Positions 27,694 to 36,764 of a DNA stretch of 64,000 nt are shown here, piece by piece. The DNA lies in contig NZ_CP109487.1 in the NCBI RefSeq assembly GCF_036227605.1, forward strand, positions 8,419,001 to 8,483,000. The letters run 5' to 3'. Under the pieces are notes generated by a model, which had not been told where the DNA came from, made no database searches, and saw only the letters and a list, made by a program, of their open reading frames with translations. Origin of the DNA: Streptomyces sp. NBC_01439 (GTDB taxonomy: Bacteria > Actinomycetota > Actinomycetes > Streptomycetales > Streptomycetaceae). Within the stretch, counting starts at the first letter, position 1. Each line of letters starts with the position of its first letter. Both the position numbers and the translations under genes were made by a program.

Positions 27694-30600
27694 CGGCCCG
27701 CTTCCCCTTCCTGCGGCTGCTGCTCACCGGATCGCTCCTGGTCCTGCTCGGCGCGCTGCCCACGACCACGGGCGGCGCCCCCGCCCGGGCCGCGGTCCCG
27801 CCCGCCGCAGGGGCCAAGGTCGCACCCGAGCTCGCCCGGAAGGTCGCGGGCGGCGGCCGCGCCGACTTCGTGGTGTTCCTGTCGGCCCGCGCCGATCTCG
27901 CGCGGGCCCGCGGGACCACCGACCACGGAGCACGCGTCGCCGCCGGCACGGAGGCCCTCAAGGGCGCCGCGCAGGACAGCCAGAAGGGCCCCTCCGCCGT
28001 GCTCCGCCGGGCCGGGATCCAGCACCAGGGGTTCTGGCTGGTCAATGTGATCGTGGTGGAGAGCGGGGACGAGAAGACCGTACGCACGCTCGCCGAGCAG
28101 CCCGAGGTACGGGAGATCCGCCAGGTGGCGCCCGTCCGGCTGCCCGAACCCCCGTCGGGGGCGAAGGCCACCGCCGACACCCCGGCCGCGCCGCCCGCCG
28201 GGTGGAACATCCCCGCCACGGGCGCCCCGCAGGCCTGGGAGCGCTTCGGAACCCGCGGCGAAGGCGTGGTCATCGCCTCCATCGACACCGGGGTCCAGTT
28301 CGACCACCCCGCCCTCGCGGCCTCGTACCGGGGCAACGCGGGCGGCGGCACCTACAACCACGACTACAACTGGTACGACCCGACCAAACTCTGCGGCAAG
28401 CCGATGCTGACCCCCTGCGACAACAACGGCCACGGCACCCACACCATGGGTACGGCGGCCGGCGGCAACGGGCCGGACGGAGCGCCGATCGGGATGGCCC
28501 CGGGCGCGCGCTGGATCGCCGCCAAGGGGTGCGAGGGCGGCAGCTGCTCCGTCGACAGCCTGCTGCGCGCCGGTGAGTGGCTCGCCGCACCCACCGATCT
28601 GCGCGGCGAGAACCCGCGGCCGGACCTCGCACCCCACGTGGTCAACAACTCCTGGGGAATGTTCGGCAACGACCCCTTCTACACCGAGATGGTGCAGGGG
28701 TGGCGGGACCTCGGGATCTTCCCCGTCTTCGCGGCGGGCAACAGCGGACCGGAGTGCGACACCACCGGTTCGCCCGGCGACTACCCGACCACCTACTCGG
28801 TCGCCGCCTACAGCCCGTCCGGGGAGATCGCGAAGTTCTCCAGCCGCGGGCACCCCGGCCGTCCCGGCAAACCCGACATCACCGCACCGGGCGAGACCAT
28901 CCTCTCCAGCATGCCCGGCGGCAAGTACCAGGTGATGAGCGGGACATCGATGGCCGCGCCCCACGTGGCCGGGGCCGTCGCCCTGCTGTGGTCCGCGTCC
29001 CCCCGGCTCATCGGCGACTTCGCCGCGACTGCCGCACTGCTCGGCTCCACCGCGGTCGACGTCGCCGACGTGACCTGCGGCGGAACCGCGGCGCGCAACG
29101 GCGTCTGGGGCGAAGGCCGGATGGACGTCCTCGCCGCCATGGCGGCCGCCCCGAAGGGCGACATGGGAGCCGTGTCCGTGCGCCTGACCGACGTGGACGA
29201 CGGGCAGCCCGTTGCGGGCGCGCTCGCCAAGGTCACCGGGCAGGGCATGGAACGGGTCGGCGCCACCGCGCCCGACGGCACCCTGCGGCTGGTCCTGCCG
29301 ACCGGCCACTACACCGTTGCCGTCTCGGCCTTCGCCCACCTGCCCGCGTCGAAGACCTTCACGGTCACGGCCGGTCAGACCGCCTCGGTGGCGCTCGCCC
29401 TGCCGGACGCGCCCACCGTGGACCTGACCGGCCCACTGCACGACATCGTCGGCCAGCCGGTCAAGGGGGCGCAGGTCCGCCTGGAGCGGACCCCGCTGCC
29501 GGCCGTCACGAGCGACGCGACGGGCACGTACCGGATCGGCGGAGTGCCTCCCGGTACCTACTGGCTGACGGTCTCCGACGCCGGTTGCGGACTGGGCAGC
29601 CGGCGGGAGGTCACGGTCACCGCCGGAGCGCAGCCCGCACTCGTGATGGGCGTCCGCGACGACGCGGCGGGACACACCTGCCACGGAGTGCCCTACACCC
29701 CGCTCGCCGCGCCCGATCCGATCGCGCTGACCGGCGACGACGCCTTCGTATCGGTACCGCTGCCCTTCCCCGTCGCCCACTACGGGCAGACGTACGGCAC
29801 GGCCTGGGTGAGCACCAACGGCTTCCTCAGTTTCCTGGCCGGCACGAAGATGGCGGCCAACTCGGCCCTGCCGCACGGCGGTCCGCCGAACGCCTCGGTC
29901 ATCCCCTTCTGGGACGACCTGGTCGTCGACGCCTCCGCCTCCGTGCGCAAGGGAGTCTCGGGAGCCGCGCCGCAGCGCCGGTTCGTCATCGAATGGCGCA
30001 ACGTCCTGATCTACGGGACGACCCAGCGCATCACCTTCCAGGCGGTCCTGGAGGAACAGGGGGGCAGCACGCTCCAGTACGTCGACATCCCGGAGGCGGA
30101 CCGGGCGCAGGGCTCCTCGGCGACCGTCGGCATCGACAACGCCGACGGCTCGATCGCCGTGCCGTTCTCCCACAACCGCCCGATCCTCAGTGCGCAGCGG
30201 GCGTACCGCTTCGCGGTCCCGGGCGTGCTCCAGGGCGAGATCCGCGACCTCGACACGGGAGCCCTCCTCGACCAGGCGCTCGTGAAGGTCACCACCCCGA
30301 ACGGGACGGCCTTCGAGGCCCGCACCGATGCCACCGGGCGCTACGCGCTGCGGCTGCCGTACGGCGACCACCAGGTCGCGGCCAGCACACCGCTGCACGC
30401 GCCCACCGTCGCACCCGTGACGGTGACCCCGGCCAAGTCGGTGCTGGCGCACGACTTCCGGCTCGACGCCAACGGCGTACGGGGGGTGGTGCGCACCGAG
30501 GACGGAGCCGCACTACCCGGAGTGAGCGTCACCCTGGACGACGTCACGCCCCCCGTGGTCACCGGGCCGTCGGGGGAGTACCGGTTCGTGGCGGTGCCGG

Positions 30601-31289
30601 CCGGACAGCACCGGGTGACGGCCGTACTGGACGGCTGCCGCGTCACGGGGCAGGCCGTCATGGACATCGAGTCCATGGAGACGCACGACTTCGTCCTGTC
30701 CCGCAAGCGGGACGCCTTCGGGCACCTCTGCACGCGCGCGAGCCAGAGCGTCGCTCCGGTGAACGGCACACCTTTGGCCCTCACCGGGGACGATGCGGAG
30801 GTCGCGGTCGACCTGCCGTTCGCCCTACCGATCTACGGGAAGAGCTACAACCGGGCCTACGTCAGCACCAACGGCGTGCTGTCCTTCAACCGACCGCACT
30901 ACTTGTGGAACCCGGGGGAAATTCCCACGCGGAACGGGACGAACGCTGCACTCTATCCCTTCTGGGACGACCTGAGCATGGACCAGGAGTCTTCGGTGCA
31001 CACGGCGGCGACCGGCACGGCGCCACACCGCAGCTTCACCGTGGAATGGCGCAAGATGCGCTTCCGGGCGGACGGAACGCGCATCACCTTCCAGGCCACG
31101 GTGGAGGAGGGCGGCACGGTCCGGTTCTCCTACCTCGACATCCCCGAGGGGAACGAGCAGGCGGCGGGCTCCCACGCCACCATCGGCATGGAGAACGACG
31201 CGGGTACGGACGCGCTCTCCTACTCCTACCGCCGGCGGTCCGTGCGCTCCGGTGAGGTGGTGACGATCACCGGTCCCGCCTCGCCGTAG
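27690..31289 (+). CDS. secreted S8 subtilisin-like protease with duplicated C-terminal modules
   Basis: 1199 residues from a GTG overlapping the M4 stop. Signal peptide with R-F-P-F-L-R-L-L-L-T-G-S-L-L-V-L-L and cleavage near A-R-A-A. An I9-like propeptide covers about residues 45-150. The catalytic triad is D199 (A-S-I-D-T-G-V), H248 (N-G-H-G-T-H-T-M-G) and S420 (S-G-T-S-M-A-A-P-H-V-A-G). From about residue 490, carboxypeptidase-regulatory-like beta modules alternate with two copies of a domain of about 150 residues, each starting L-T-G-D-D-A and containing Y-V/W-V-S-T-N-G-x-L-S-F, then P-F-W-D-D-L and R-I-T-F-Q-A. Extracellular, and expressed with the M4 peptidase. Confidence 0.93.
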   Translation: MTARFPFLRLLLTGSLLVLLGALPTTTGGAPARAAVPPAAGAKVAPELARKVAGGGRADFVVFLSARADLARARGTTDHGARVAAGTEALKGAAQDSQKGPSAVLRRAGIQHQGFWLVNVIVVESGDEKTVRTLAEQPEVREIRQVAPVRLPEPPSGAKATADTPAAPPAGWNIPATGAPQAWERFGTRGEGVVIASIDTGVQFDHPALAASYRGNAGGGTYNHDYNWYDPTKLCGKPMLTPCDNNGHGTHTMGTAAGGNGPDGAPIGMAPGARWIAAKGCEGGSCSVDSLLRAGEWLAAPTDLRGENPRPDLAPHVVNNSWGMFGNDPFYTEMVQGWRDLGIFPVFAAGNSGPECDTTGSPGDYPTTYSVAAYSPSGEIAKFSSRGHPGRPGKPDITAPGETILSSMPGGKYQVMSGTSMAAPHVAGAVALLWSASPRLIGDFAATAALLGSTAVDVADVTCGGTAARNGVWGEGRMDVLAAMAAAPKGDMGAVSVRLTDVDDGQPVAGALAKVTGQGMERVGATAPDGTLRLVLPTGHYTVAVSAFAHLPASKTFTVTAGQTASVALALPDAPTVDLTGPLHDIVGQPVKGAQVRLERTPLPAVTSDATGTYRIGGVPPGTYWLTVSDAGCGLGSRREVTVTAGAQPALVMGVRDDAAGHTCHGVPYTPLAAPDPIALTGDDAFVSVPLPFPVAHYGQTYGTAWVSTNGFLSFLAGTKMAANSALPHGGPPNASVIPFWDDLVVDASASVRKGVSGAAPQRRFVIEWRNVLIYGTTQRITFQAVLEEQGGSTLQYVDIPEADRAQGSSATVGIDNADGSIAVPFSHNRPILSAQRAYRFAVPGVLQGEIRDLDTGALLDQALVKVTTPNGTAFEARTDATGRYALRLPYGDHQVAASTPLHAPTVAPVTVTPAKSVLAHDFRLDANGVRGVVRTEDGAALPGVSVTLDDVTPPVVTGPSGEYRFVAVPAGQHRVTAVLDGCRVTGQAVMDIESMETHDFVLSRKRDAFGHLCTRASQSVAPVNGTPLALTGDDAEVAVDLPFALPIYGKSYNRAYVSTNGVLSFNRPHYLWNPGEIPTRNGTNAALYPFWDDLSMDQESSVHTAATGTAPHRSFTVEWRKMRFRADGTRITFQATVEEGGTVRFSYLDIPEGNEQAAGSHATIGMENDAGTDALSYSYRRRSVRSGEVVTITGPASP

Positions 31290-31347
31290 GCGGACGGAGG
31301 TCCCGGACGGAGGTCCCGGACACAGGCCCCCACCCCACCGGCCGTCC

Positions 31348-31380
31348 GGCCGGACCGCGCACACCCCGCGCGGTCCGGCC
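31348..31380. terminator. bidirectional hairpin terminator
   Basis: A perfect 13-bp inverted repeat (31348-31360 with 31368-31380) around a 7-nt loop, between the convergent S8 protease and HTH-Mop genes. GC-rich stem without a U tract, as is usual in streptomycetes. Confidence 0.75.
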
Positions 31381-31405
31381 CGGGCGGCCGTGCCGCTTCG
31401 GGCGG

Positions 31406-31798
31406 TCAGTCCAGGTCGATGTGGACGCTGGTGGACTTCACCCGGGCGACGGCCCGTACGCCGACCGCGAGCCCGAGTTCCTCGACCGCCTCACGGGTCA
31501 GCAGGGAGACCACCCGGTGCGGGCCGGACTGGATCTCGACCTGGGCGGCGACCTCGCCGAGCCGCACCGCCGTCACGATCCCGGGCAGTGCGTTGCGGAC
31601 CGAGGTGGCGGACTCGCCCTCGCCGTCGGCGGCCTCCTGGGCGAGCGCCACGCAGAAGGCGGCCAGATGCACCCCCTCGACCATCCGCCGGTTGCCGTCC
31701 CGCAGGGTCGGGAAGCGGCCCGCGTCCGCCCAGCGGCGGGCGGTGTCGGTGCTGACGCGGAGGAGTTGAGCGGCCTCGCCGATCGTGTACAGGTGCAC
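31406..31798 (-). CDS. HTH plus Mop (molybdate-binding TOBE) protein
   Basis: 130 residues. An excisionase/MerR-type helix-turn-helix occupies residues 1-45 (Y-T-I-G-E-A-A-Q-L-L-R-V-S-T-D-T-A-R-R-W-A-D-A-G-R). The Mop/TOBE fold covers about 65-130 (S-V-R-N-A-L-P-G-I-V-T-A-V, then V-V-S-L-L-T-R-E-A-V-E-E-L-G-L, then V-K-S-T-S-V-H-I). Such proteins bind molybdate or tungstate, as storage or as a small regulator. No mod transporter genes accompany it. Confidence 0.88.
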   Translation of the reverse strand: MHLYTIGEAAQLLRVSTDTARRWADAGRFPTLRDGNRRMVEGVHLAAFCVALAQEAADGEGESATSVRNALPGIVTAVRLGEVAAQVEIQSGPHRVVSLLTREAVEELGLAVGVRAVARVKSTSVHIDLD

Positions 31799-31890
31799 GC
31801 CGCAACTCTATGCCCGACGCGGCGGCCCCCGGATCGGTAGGCTGGAGCCGCCGGGCGCCCGCCACGTAGCGGCACGCAGTGGAGGTACGG

Positions 31891-32820
31891 ATGGGGAGCA
31901 CCACGACCGGACCGAGCGAGCCGACCGGACGGACCGCGGGCGGCGGCGCCGACCCGGGACTGTACGGCCCGTCCTCCGTCACCTGGCAGTGCCACGGCGA
32001 CCCGATGATGTGGATCGCCGGACTCCGGGCGCTCTACCTCCAGGCCCTCCACCCGCGCGCCGTCCGCGGAGTCGTGGAGAACTCCGACTTCCGGTCGGAC
32101 GCCTGGGGACGGCTGCTGCGCACCGCCGACTTCGTCGGCACCCTCACCTACGGCACCACCGAGGCCGCCGAGCGCGCCGGCCTCCGCGTCCGCACGATCC
32201 ACCGCAAACTGTCCGCCACCGATCCGGACACCGGCGAACGCTTCCCCGTCGACGACCCCGAGCTGCTGCTGTGGATCCACTGCGCGCAGATCGACAGCTT
32301 CCTGCACGTCCTGCGCCGCTCCGGCGTCCCCCTCACCGCCGCCCAGGCCGACCGCTACGTCGACGAGAACCGCGTGAACGCCCGTCTCGTGGGACTCGAC
32401 CCGGCCGGGGTCCCCGCCGACACCGCCGGGCTCGCCGCGTACTTCGAGCGGATCCGCCCCGAACTCGCCGCCGGCCCCGACGCCCTCGCCGTGGACGACT
32501 TCCTGCGCGGCCCGCCCGTCCCCTCCCTGCTCGTACGTGGCCGAAACCTGCTGTGGCCGCCCGTAGCCGGCCTGGCGTACGGTTCCCTCCCGGGCTGGGC
32601 ACACCAGCTGTACGGGCGGTCCGCACCGGCACCGCGCAGCGTCACCCGGCGCCTGCGCCTCACCGGGCGCGTACTGCGCAGCATTCCCGCAGGTCTACGC
32701 TGGCAGCTGCCTCCAGGTCACATCTTGAAAGCGATGCGCCGCATGGGCCCCGGGAGTCGCCCCTCGCCGTACACACTGCGTACATCAGCGGCCATACTGG
32801 ACCGGCCGGGGAGGGCGTAG
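31891..32820 (+). CDS. MpaB-family oxygenase (DUF2236)
   Basis: 309 residues from ATG 31891, chosen because GGAGGT lies 4 nt upstream (the GTG at 31879 overlaps that site). Family features: an early W-x-x-x-G-D-P region, A-L-Y-L-Q-A-L-H-P-R-A-V-x-G-V, T-L-T-Y-G-T-T-E-A-A, and L-L-W-I-H-C-A-Q-I-D-S-F. The conserved H and R/D residues are those expected to hold haem b in MpaB/latex-clearing-protein relatives. The substrate is unknown; a lipid or terpenoid is plausible. Confidence 0.85.
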   Translation: MGSTTTGPSEPTGRTAGGGADPGLYGPSSVTWQCHGDPMMWIAGLRALYLQALHPRAVRGVVENSDFRSDAWGRLLRTADFVGTLTYGTTEAAERAGLRVRTIHRKLSATDPDTGERFPVDDPELLLWIHCAQIDSFLHVLRRSGVPLTAAQADRYVDENRVNARLVGLDPAGVPADTAGLAAYFERIRPELAAGPDALAVDDFLRGPPVPSLLVRGRNLLWPPVAGLAYGSLPGWAHQLYGRSAPAPRSVTRRLRLTGRVLRSIPAGLRWQLPPGHILKAMRRMGPGSRPSPYTLRTSAAILDRPGRA

Positions 32821-32846
32821 CACGAAATCGGGGGCGGCTTTAAGAC

Positions 32847-34958
32847 ATGGCGGAGTCCAGACTGATCCAGGGCCGTTACCGGTCGCTCGATCTGATCGGG
32901 CGCGGCGGCATGGGCGAGGTGTGGCGCGCCCGGGACGAGTCGCTGGGCCGGCAGGTCGCCGTGAAGTGCCTCAAGCCGATCGGCGCCGAGCAGGACGCCC
33001 ACTTCACCCAGGTGCTCCGCGAGCGGTTCCGGCGCGAGGCGCGCGTGGCCGCGTCCCTCCAGCACCGCGGGGTCACCGTCGTCCACGACTTCGGCGACGA
33101 CAGCGCCGCCGGCGGCCCGCTCTACCTCGTCATGGAACTCCTCGAGGGCCGCAACCTCAGCCAGCTCCTGGAGGACAACGACGCGCGCCCGCTCCCCGTG
33201 GACGTGGTCGTCGACATCGCGGAGCAGATGGCCGCCGCCCTCGGCTACACCCATGACCAGGGCGTCGTCCACCGGGACCTGAAGCCCGCCAACATCATGC
33301 GGCTCACCGACGGCACCGTGAAGATCTGCGACTTCGGCATTGCCCGCCTCGCCCACGACATCGGCTTCACCGCCAAGCTCACCGGCGGCAGCATGGCCAT
33401 GGGAACCCCGCACTACATGTCGCCCGAACAGATCGCGGGCGGCGAGGTCGACCACCGCAGCGACCTCTACTCCTTCGGCTGCGTCCTGTACGAGATCGCC
33501 ACCGGCGCCCCGCCCTTCGACCTGGGCGACTCCTGGTCGGTGCTGGTCGGCCACCGCGACAACGCCCCCGTACCGCTGCGCGAGCACCGCCCCGAGCTGC
33601 CCGGATACTTCGACGAAGTGGTCCTGGACCTGCTCGCCAAGCGCCCGGAGGACCGGCCGGGCGACGCCCGCCACGTGCACCACCGGCTGGTCGAGGCACG
33701 GCTGGGACCGGGCGGGTTGCCCGGCGCCCAGGCCCCGCTCCCGCCCTGGGCCCGCGGCATGACCGCCGGCCGCAAGGCCGGGATCGACGCCCGGCCGGCG
33801 AGCGGCGAGTGGGCCGTGCTCACCGGAGCCTGGACGGCCGCGCGCCCCGCGGGCCGGCAGCCGGTGCCGCGCCCGCGCGGCGCGTACCCCCCGGTCCACC
33901 CCGGCACCACCACCATCATCCGTCCCGCGGCCGAAGAGGACCCGCGGCTCACCGCCGCGTACGGGTTCCCGCGCCCCGCCGGCCCGCGGGGCAACGGCCC
34001 CGACGCGCTCGCCGCCGGCCACGCGCGCGCGTACGCCCTCAGCCGCGCCGGCCGGCCCGACGAGGCCCTCGCCGGGTACACGGCCGTGGCCGAGGGGCGC
34101 ACGCGGGTACTCGGCGCGGACCACGCCGACACCCTCGCGGCGCGCCAGGAGACCGCCTACGAGCTGGGTCGGCTCGGGCGCAACCAGGAGGCGCACGACG
34201 TCTACCGCGCGGTGCTCGTCGCCCGCGAGCGGACCATGGGCCCGCTCCACCCCGACACCCTGCGCTGCCGGCACAACCTGGCCTGCGCGCTCGGTGCGCT
34301 GGGCCGGTACGCGGACGCCCACGCCACCGCGGCCGGGGTCGCCGCCGACCGGGCCGCCGTCCTGGGCGCCGAGCACGCGGACACCTTGCTGACCCGCTAC
34401 GAGGCGGCGTACGCGCTCGGTCGCCTGGAGCGCTGGCAGGAGGCCCTGGTCGCCTTCCACGAGGTCGGCGTCGTACGGGAGCGGGTGCTCGGCCCCGACC
34501 ACCCCGACACCCTGGCCGCCCGCTACGAGGTCGGCATCGCGCTCGGCCGCACCGGCCGCACGCAACAGGCCCTCGACCTGTTCCGGGGCCTGGTCCGCGA
34601 CCGCACCCGCGCCTACGGGGTCACCGACCCCGAGACGCTGCGCGCCCGGCACGTCCTCGGGGTCAACCTGGGCCGGCTGGAGCGCTGGGCGGAAGCGGTG
34701 GCCGAGGCGCGCCAGGTGGGCGCCCTGCGCGCCGAGGTGCTCGGGCCCGAGCACCCGGACACCCTGGTCAGCCGCCGGGAACTGGCCGGAGGGCTGGGCA
34801 GGCTGGGCCGCTGGGACGAGGCGCTGCCCATCTACCGGGACCTCTCCGGCATCCGCGAGCGGTCCCTCGGCGACGAACATCCCGACACGGTCCTGGCCCA
34901 CGCCGACGAGGCCCACTGTCTGGAGCGGCTCGGCCAGGTGTGCTACCAAGAGCCATGA
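32847..34958 (+). CDS. Ser/Thr protein kinase with tetratricopeptide repeats
   Basis: 703 residues. PknB-type kinase at about 10-270: glycine loop I-G-R-G-G-M-G-E-V, K40 in V-A-V-K, H-R-D144-L-K-P-A-N, D162-F-G, A-M-G-T-P-H-Y-M-S-P-E-Q. A proline-rich linker (about 285-385) has no obvious transmembrane helix. Seven or so TPR-like units of about 42 residues follow, each with the pattern V-L-G-x-x-H-x-D-T-L-x-x-R and L-G-R; they are near-identical repeats, typical of TPR_10/TPR_12. Cytoplasmic signalling protein. Its stop overlaps the next gene's ATG, so kinase and oxidoreductase are made together. Confidence 0.93.
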   Translation: MAESRLIQGRYRSLDLIGRGGMGEVWRARDESLGRQVAVKCLKPIGAEQDAHFTQVLRERFRREARVAASLQHRGVTVVHDFGDDSAAGGPLYLVMELLEGRNLSQLLEDNDARPLPVDVVVDIAEQMAAALGYTHDQGVVHRDLKPANIMRLTDGTVKICDFGIARLAHDIGFTAKLTGGSMAMGTPHYMSPEQIAGGEVDHRSDLYSFGCVLYEIATGAPPFDLGDSWSVLVGHRDNAPVPLREHRPELPGYFDEVVLDLLAKRPEDRPGDARHVHHRLVEARLGPGGLPGAQAPLPPWARGMTAGRKAGIDARPASGEWAVLTGAWTAARPAGRQPVPRPRGAYPPVHPGTTTIIRPAAEEDPRLTAAYGFPRPAGPRGNGPDALAAGHARAYALSRAGRPDEALAGYTAVAEGRTRVLGADHADTLAARQETAYELGRLGRNQEAHDVYRAVLVARERTMGPLHPDTLRCRHNLACALGALGRYADAHATAAGVAADRAAVLGAEHADTLLTRYEAAYALGRLERWQEALVAFHEVGVVRERVLGPDHPDTLAARYEVGIALGRTGRTQQALDLFRGLVRDRTRAYGVTDPETLRARHVLGVNLGRLERWAEAVAEARQVGALRAEVLGPEHPDTLVSRRELAGGLGRLGRWDEALPIYRDLSGIRERSLGDEHPDTVLAHADEAHCLERLGQVCYQEP

Positions 34959-36523
34959 CGACCTTCGGGCGGGACGTGTACGACGACGTGATCGTGGGCG
35001 GTGGGCACAACGGCCTGGTGGCCGCCGCGTACCTGGCGCGGGCGGGCCGCTCGGTGCTGGTCCTGGAGCGGCTCGGCAACACGGGCGGGGCGGCGATCTC
35101 CAGCCGCCCCTTCGTGGGCGTCGACGCCAGGCTCTCGCGCTACTCGTACCTCGTCTCCCTGCTCCCGTCGAAGATCGTGCGCGACCTGGACCTGCGGTTC
35201 GAGGTACGCCGCCGCACGATCTCCTCGTACACGCCCACCGAGCGGGGCGGGCGCCCCGGCGGACTGCTCGTCGGCGGCGGAGAACAGCGCACCCGGGAGT
35301 CCTTCGCGCGGCTGACCGGCTCGGACCGGGAGTACGAGAGCTGGCGCGCCTTCTACGGCACCACCGGGCGGGTCGCCGAGAAGGTGTTCCCGACCCTGAC
35401 CGAGCCCCTGCCCACGCGGGCGGAGCTGCGCGCCCGGATCGACGACGAGGCCGCCTGGCGGATGCTCTTCGAGGAGCCCCTCGGGCAGGCCGTGGAGCGG
35501 AACTTCGCCGACGACCTGGTCCGCGGGGTGGTCCTGACGGACGGGTTGATCGGCACCTTCGCGGACGCGCACGACCCCTCCCTCGCGCAGAACCGCTGCT
35601 TCCTCTACCACGTCATCGGCGGCGGGACCGGTGACTGGGACGTGCCCGTGGGCGGCATGGGCGCGCTGACGGACGCCCTCGCGGCGGCGGCCCGGGCGGC
35701 CGGCGCCGAGATCGCGACCGGCCACGAGGTGCTGCGGATCGACACGGACGGGGTCGCCCCGGCCGAGGTGGTGTTCCGCACGGCGACCGGGGAGGGCCGG
35801 GTCGTCGGCCGCACGGTCCTGGTGAACGCCTCGCCGCGGGCCCTGGCCGAACTCCTCGGCGAAGCCCCGCCGGAGGGCGCGGCGCCGGCCCCCGAGGGCG
35901 CCCAGCTCAAGGTCAACATGCTGCTGCGCCGACTGCCCCGGCTGCGGGACACCTCGGTCGACCCGGGCGAGGCCTTCGGCGGCACCTTCCACATCGCCGA
36001 GGGCTATGCCGAGCTGGCCCGGGCCTACGCGGAGGCCGCCTCCGGCGAACTGCCCTCCGTACCGCCCTCGGAGATCTACTGCCACTCCCTGACCGACCCG
36101 ACGATCCTCGGCCCGGAACTGGTGGAGCAGGGCTACCAGACCCTCACCCTCTTCGGCCTGCACGCTCCGGCCCGGCTGTTCGAGCACGACAACCAGCAGG
36201 CCCGCGAGGTCCTGCTGACGGCCACCCTCGCGCAGCTCGATGCGCACCTGGCCGAACCGCTCACCGACTGCCTCGCCTTCGACGCGGACGGACGCCCGTG
36301 CATCGAGGCGAAGACCCCGCAGGACCTGGAGCGCGAACTGCGGCTGCCCGGCGGCCACATCTTCCACCGGGACCTGTCCTGGCCCTACGCCGATCCGGGC
36401 GGCCGGTGGGGCGTGGAGACCGCGCACCGCAACGTCCTGCTGTGCGGGGCGGGCGCGGTCCGCGGCGGCGGAGTCAGCGGGGTCCCCGGACACAACGCGG
36501 CAATGGCGGTACTCGGGCACTAG
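34955..36523 (+). CDS. FAD-dependent phytoene-desaturase-like oxidoreductase
   Basis: 522 residues. Dinucleotide-binding motif V-I-V-G-G-G-H-N-G-L-V-A-A-A-Y-L-A-R-A-G (residues about 11-32), and a C-terminal flavin-contact stretch L-C-G-A-G-A-V-R-G-G-G-V-S-G-V-P-G-H-N-A-A, as in CrtI/NAD(P)-BP families (pyridine nucleotide-disulfide oxidoreductase domain 2, PYROXD2-like). No other carotenoid genes are nearby, so a role in carotenoid synthesis is not supported. ATGA overlap with the kinase gene suggests that the kinase controls or binds it. Confidence 0.88.
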   Translation: MTTFGRDVYDDVIVGGGHNGLVAAAYLARAGRSVLVLERLGNTGGAAISSRPFVGVDARLSRYSYLVSLLPSKIVRDLDLRFEVRRRTISSYTPTERGGRPGGLLVGGGEQRTRESFARLTGSDREYESWRAFYGTTGRVAEKVFPTLTEPLPTRAELRARIDDEAAWRMLFEEPLGQAVERNFADDLVRGVVLTDGLIGTFADAHDPSLAQNRCFLYHVIGGGTGDWDVPVGGMGALTDALAAAARAAGAEIATGHEVLRIDTDGVAPAEVVFRTATGEGRVVGRTVLVNASPRALAELLGEAPPEGAAPAPEGAQLKVNMLLRRLPRLRDTSVDPGEAFGGTFHIAEGYAELARAYAEAASGELPSVPPSEIYCHSLTDPTILGPELVEQGYQTLTLFGLHAPARLFEHDNQQAREVLLTATLAQLDAHLAEPLTDCLAFDADGRPCIEAKTPQDLERELRLPGGHIFHRDLSWPYADPGGRWGVETAHRNVLLCGAGAVRGGGVSGVPGHNAAMAVLGH

Positions 36524-36550
36524 GCCGGACCAGGCCGGACTAGGCCGGAC
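36521..36550. repeat. three 10-bp direct repeats at the stop of the oxidoreductase gene
   Basis: Units (T/C)AGGCCGGAC at 36521-36530, 36531-36540 and 36541-36550; the first includes the TAG stop codon. Probably slippage-derived; no hairpin. Confidence 0.6.
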
Positions 36551-36764
36551 GGGTGGATCATGGGGGCCCCGCCCGGTCGGCGGGCCGGGTGCGCGGCCCG
36601 GTCACGACCCGGAATCGGGGGTGTCCGGGGCCACGGCGCGCGGTGCGGCACGGGGCGACGGAACTTGCCCGGGACGGTGGCGGTTTTGCAGGCTGTCCGT
36701 TGCTGGTCCCCTTCGAGGCCAATCGGCCCGGGGACGGCAGTCAGCCGAGGGAAGGAACCGCTCC

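Noticed and set aside
27618..30452. 944-codon reverse open frame across the S8 protease gene
   Set aside because: Antisense shadow; the sense strand has a full catalytic triad and signal peptide.
32718..34949. 743-codon reverse open frame across the kinase-TPR gene
   Set aside because: Shadow of the sense gene; low-complexity V/G/R/E composition without any motif.
34955..36523. Carotenoid biosynthesis gene (phytoene desaturase)
   Set aside because: Fold is similar, but no phytoene synthase, cyclase or GGPP synthase gene lies nearby and the general flavoprotein family is much wider.
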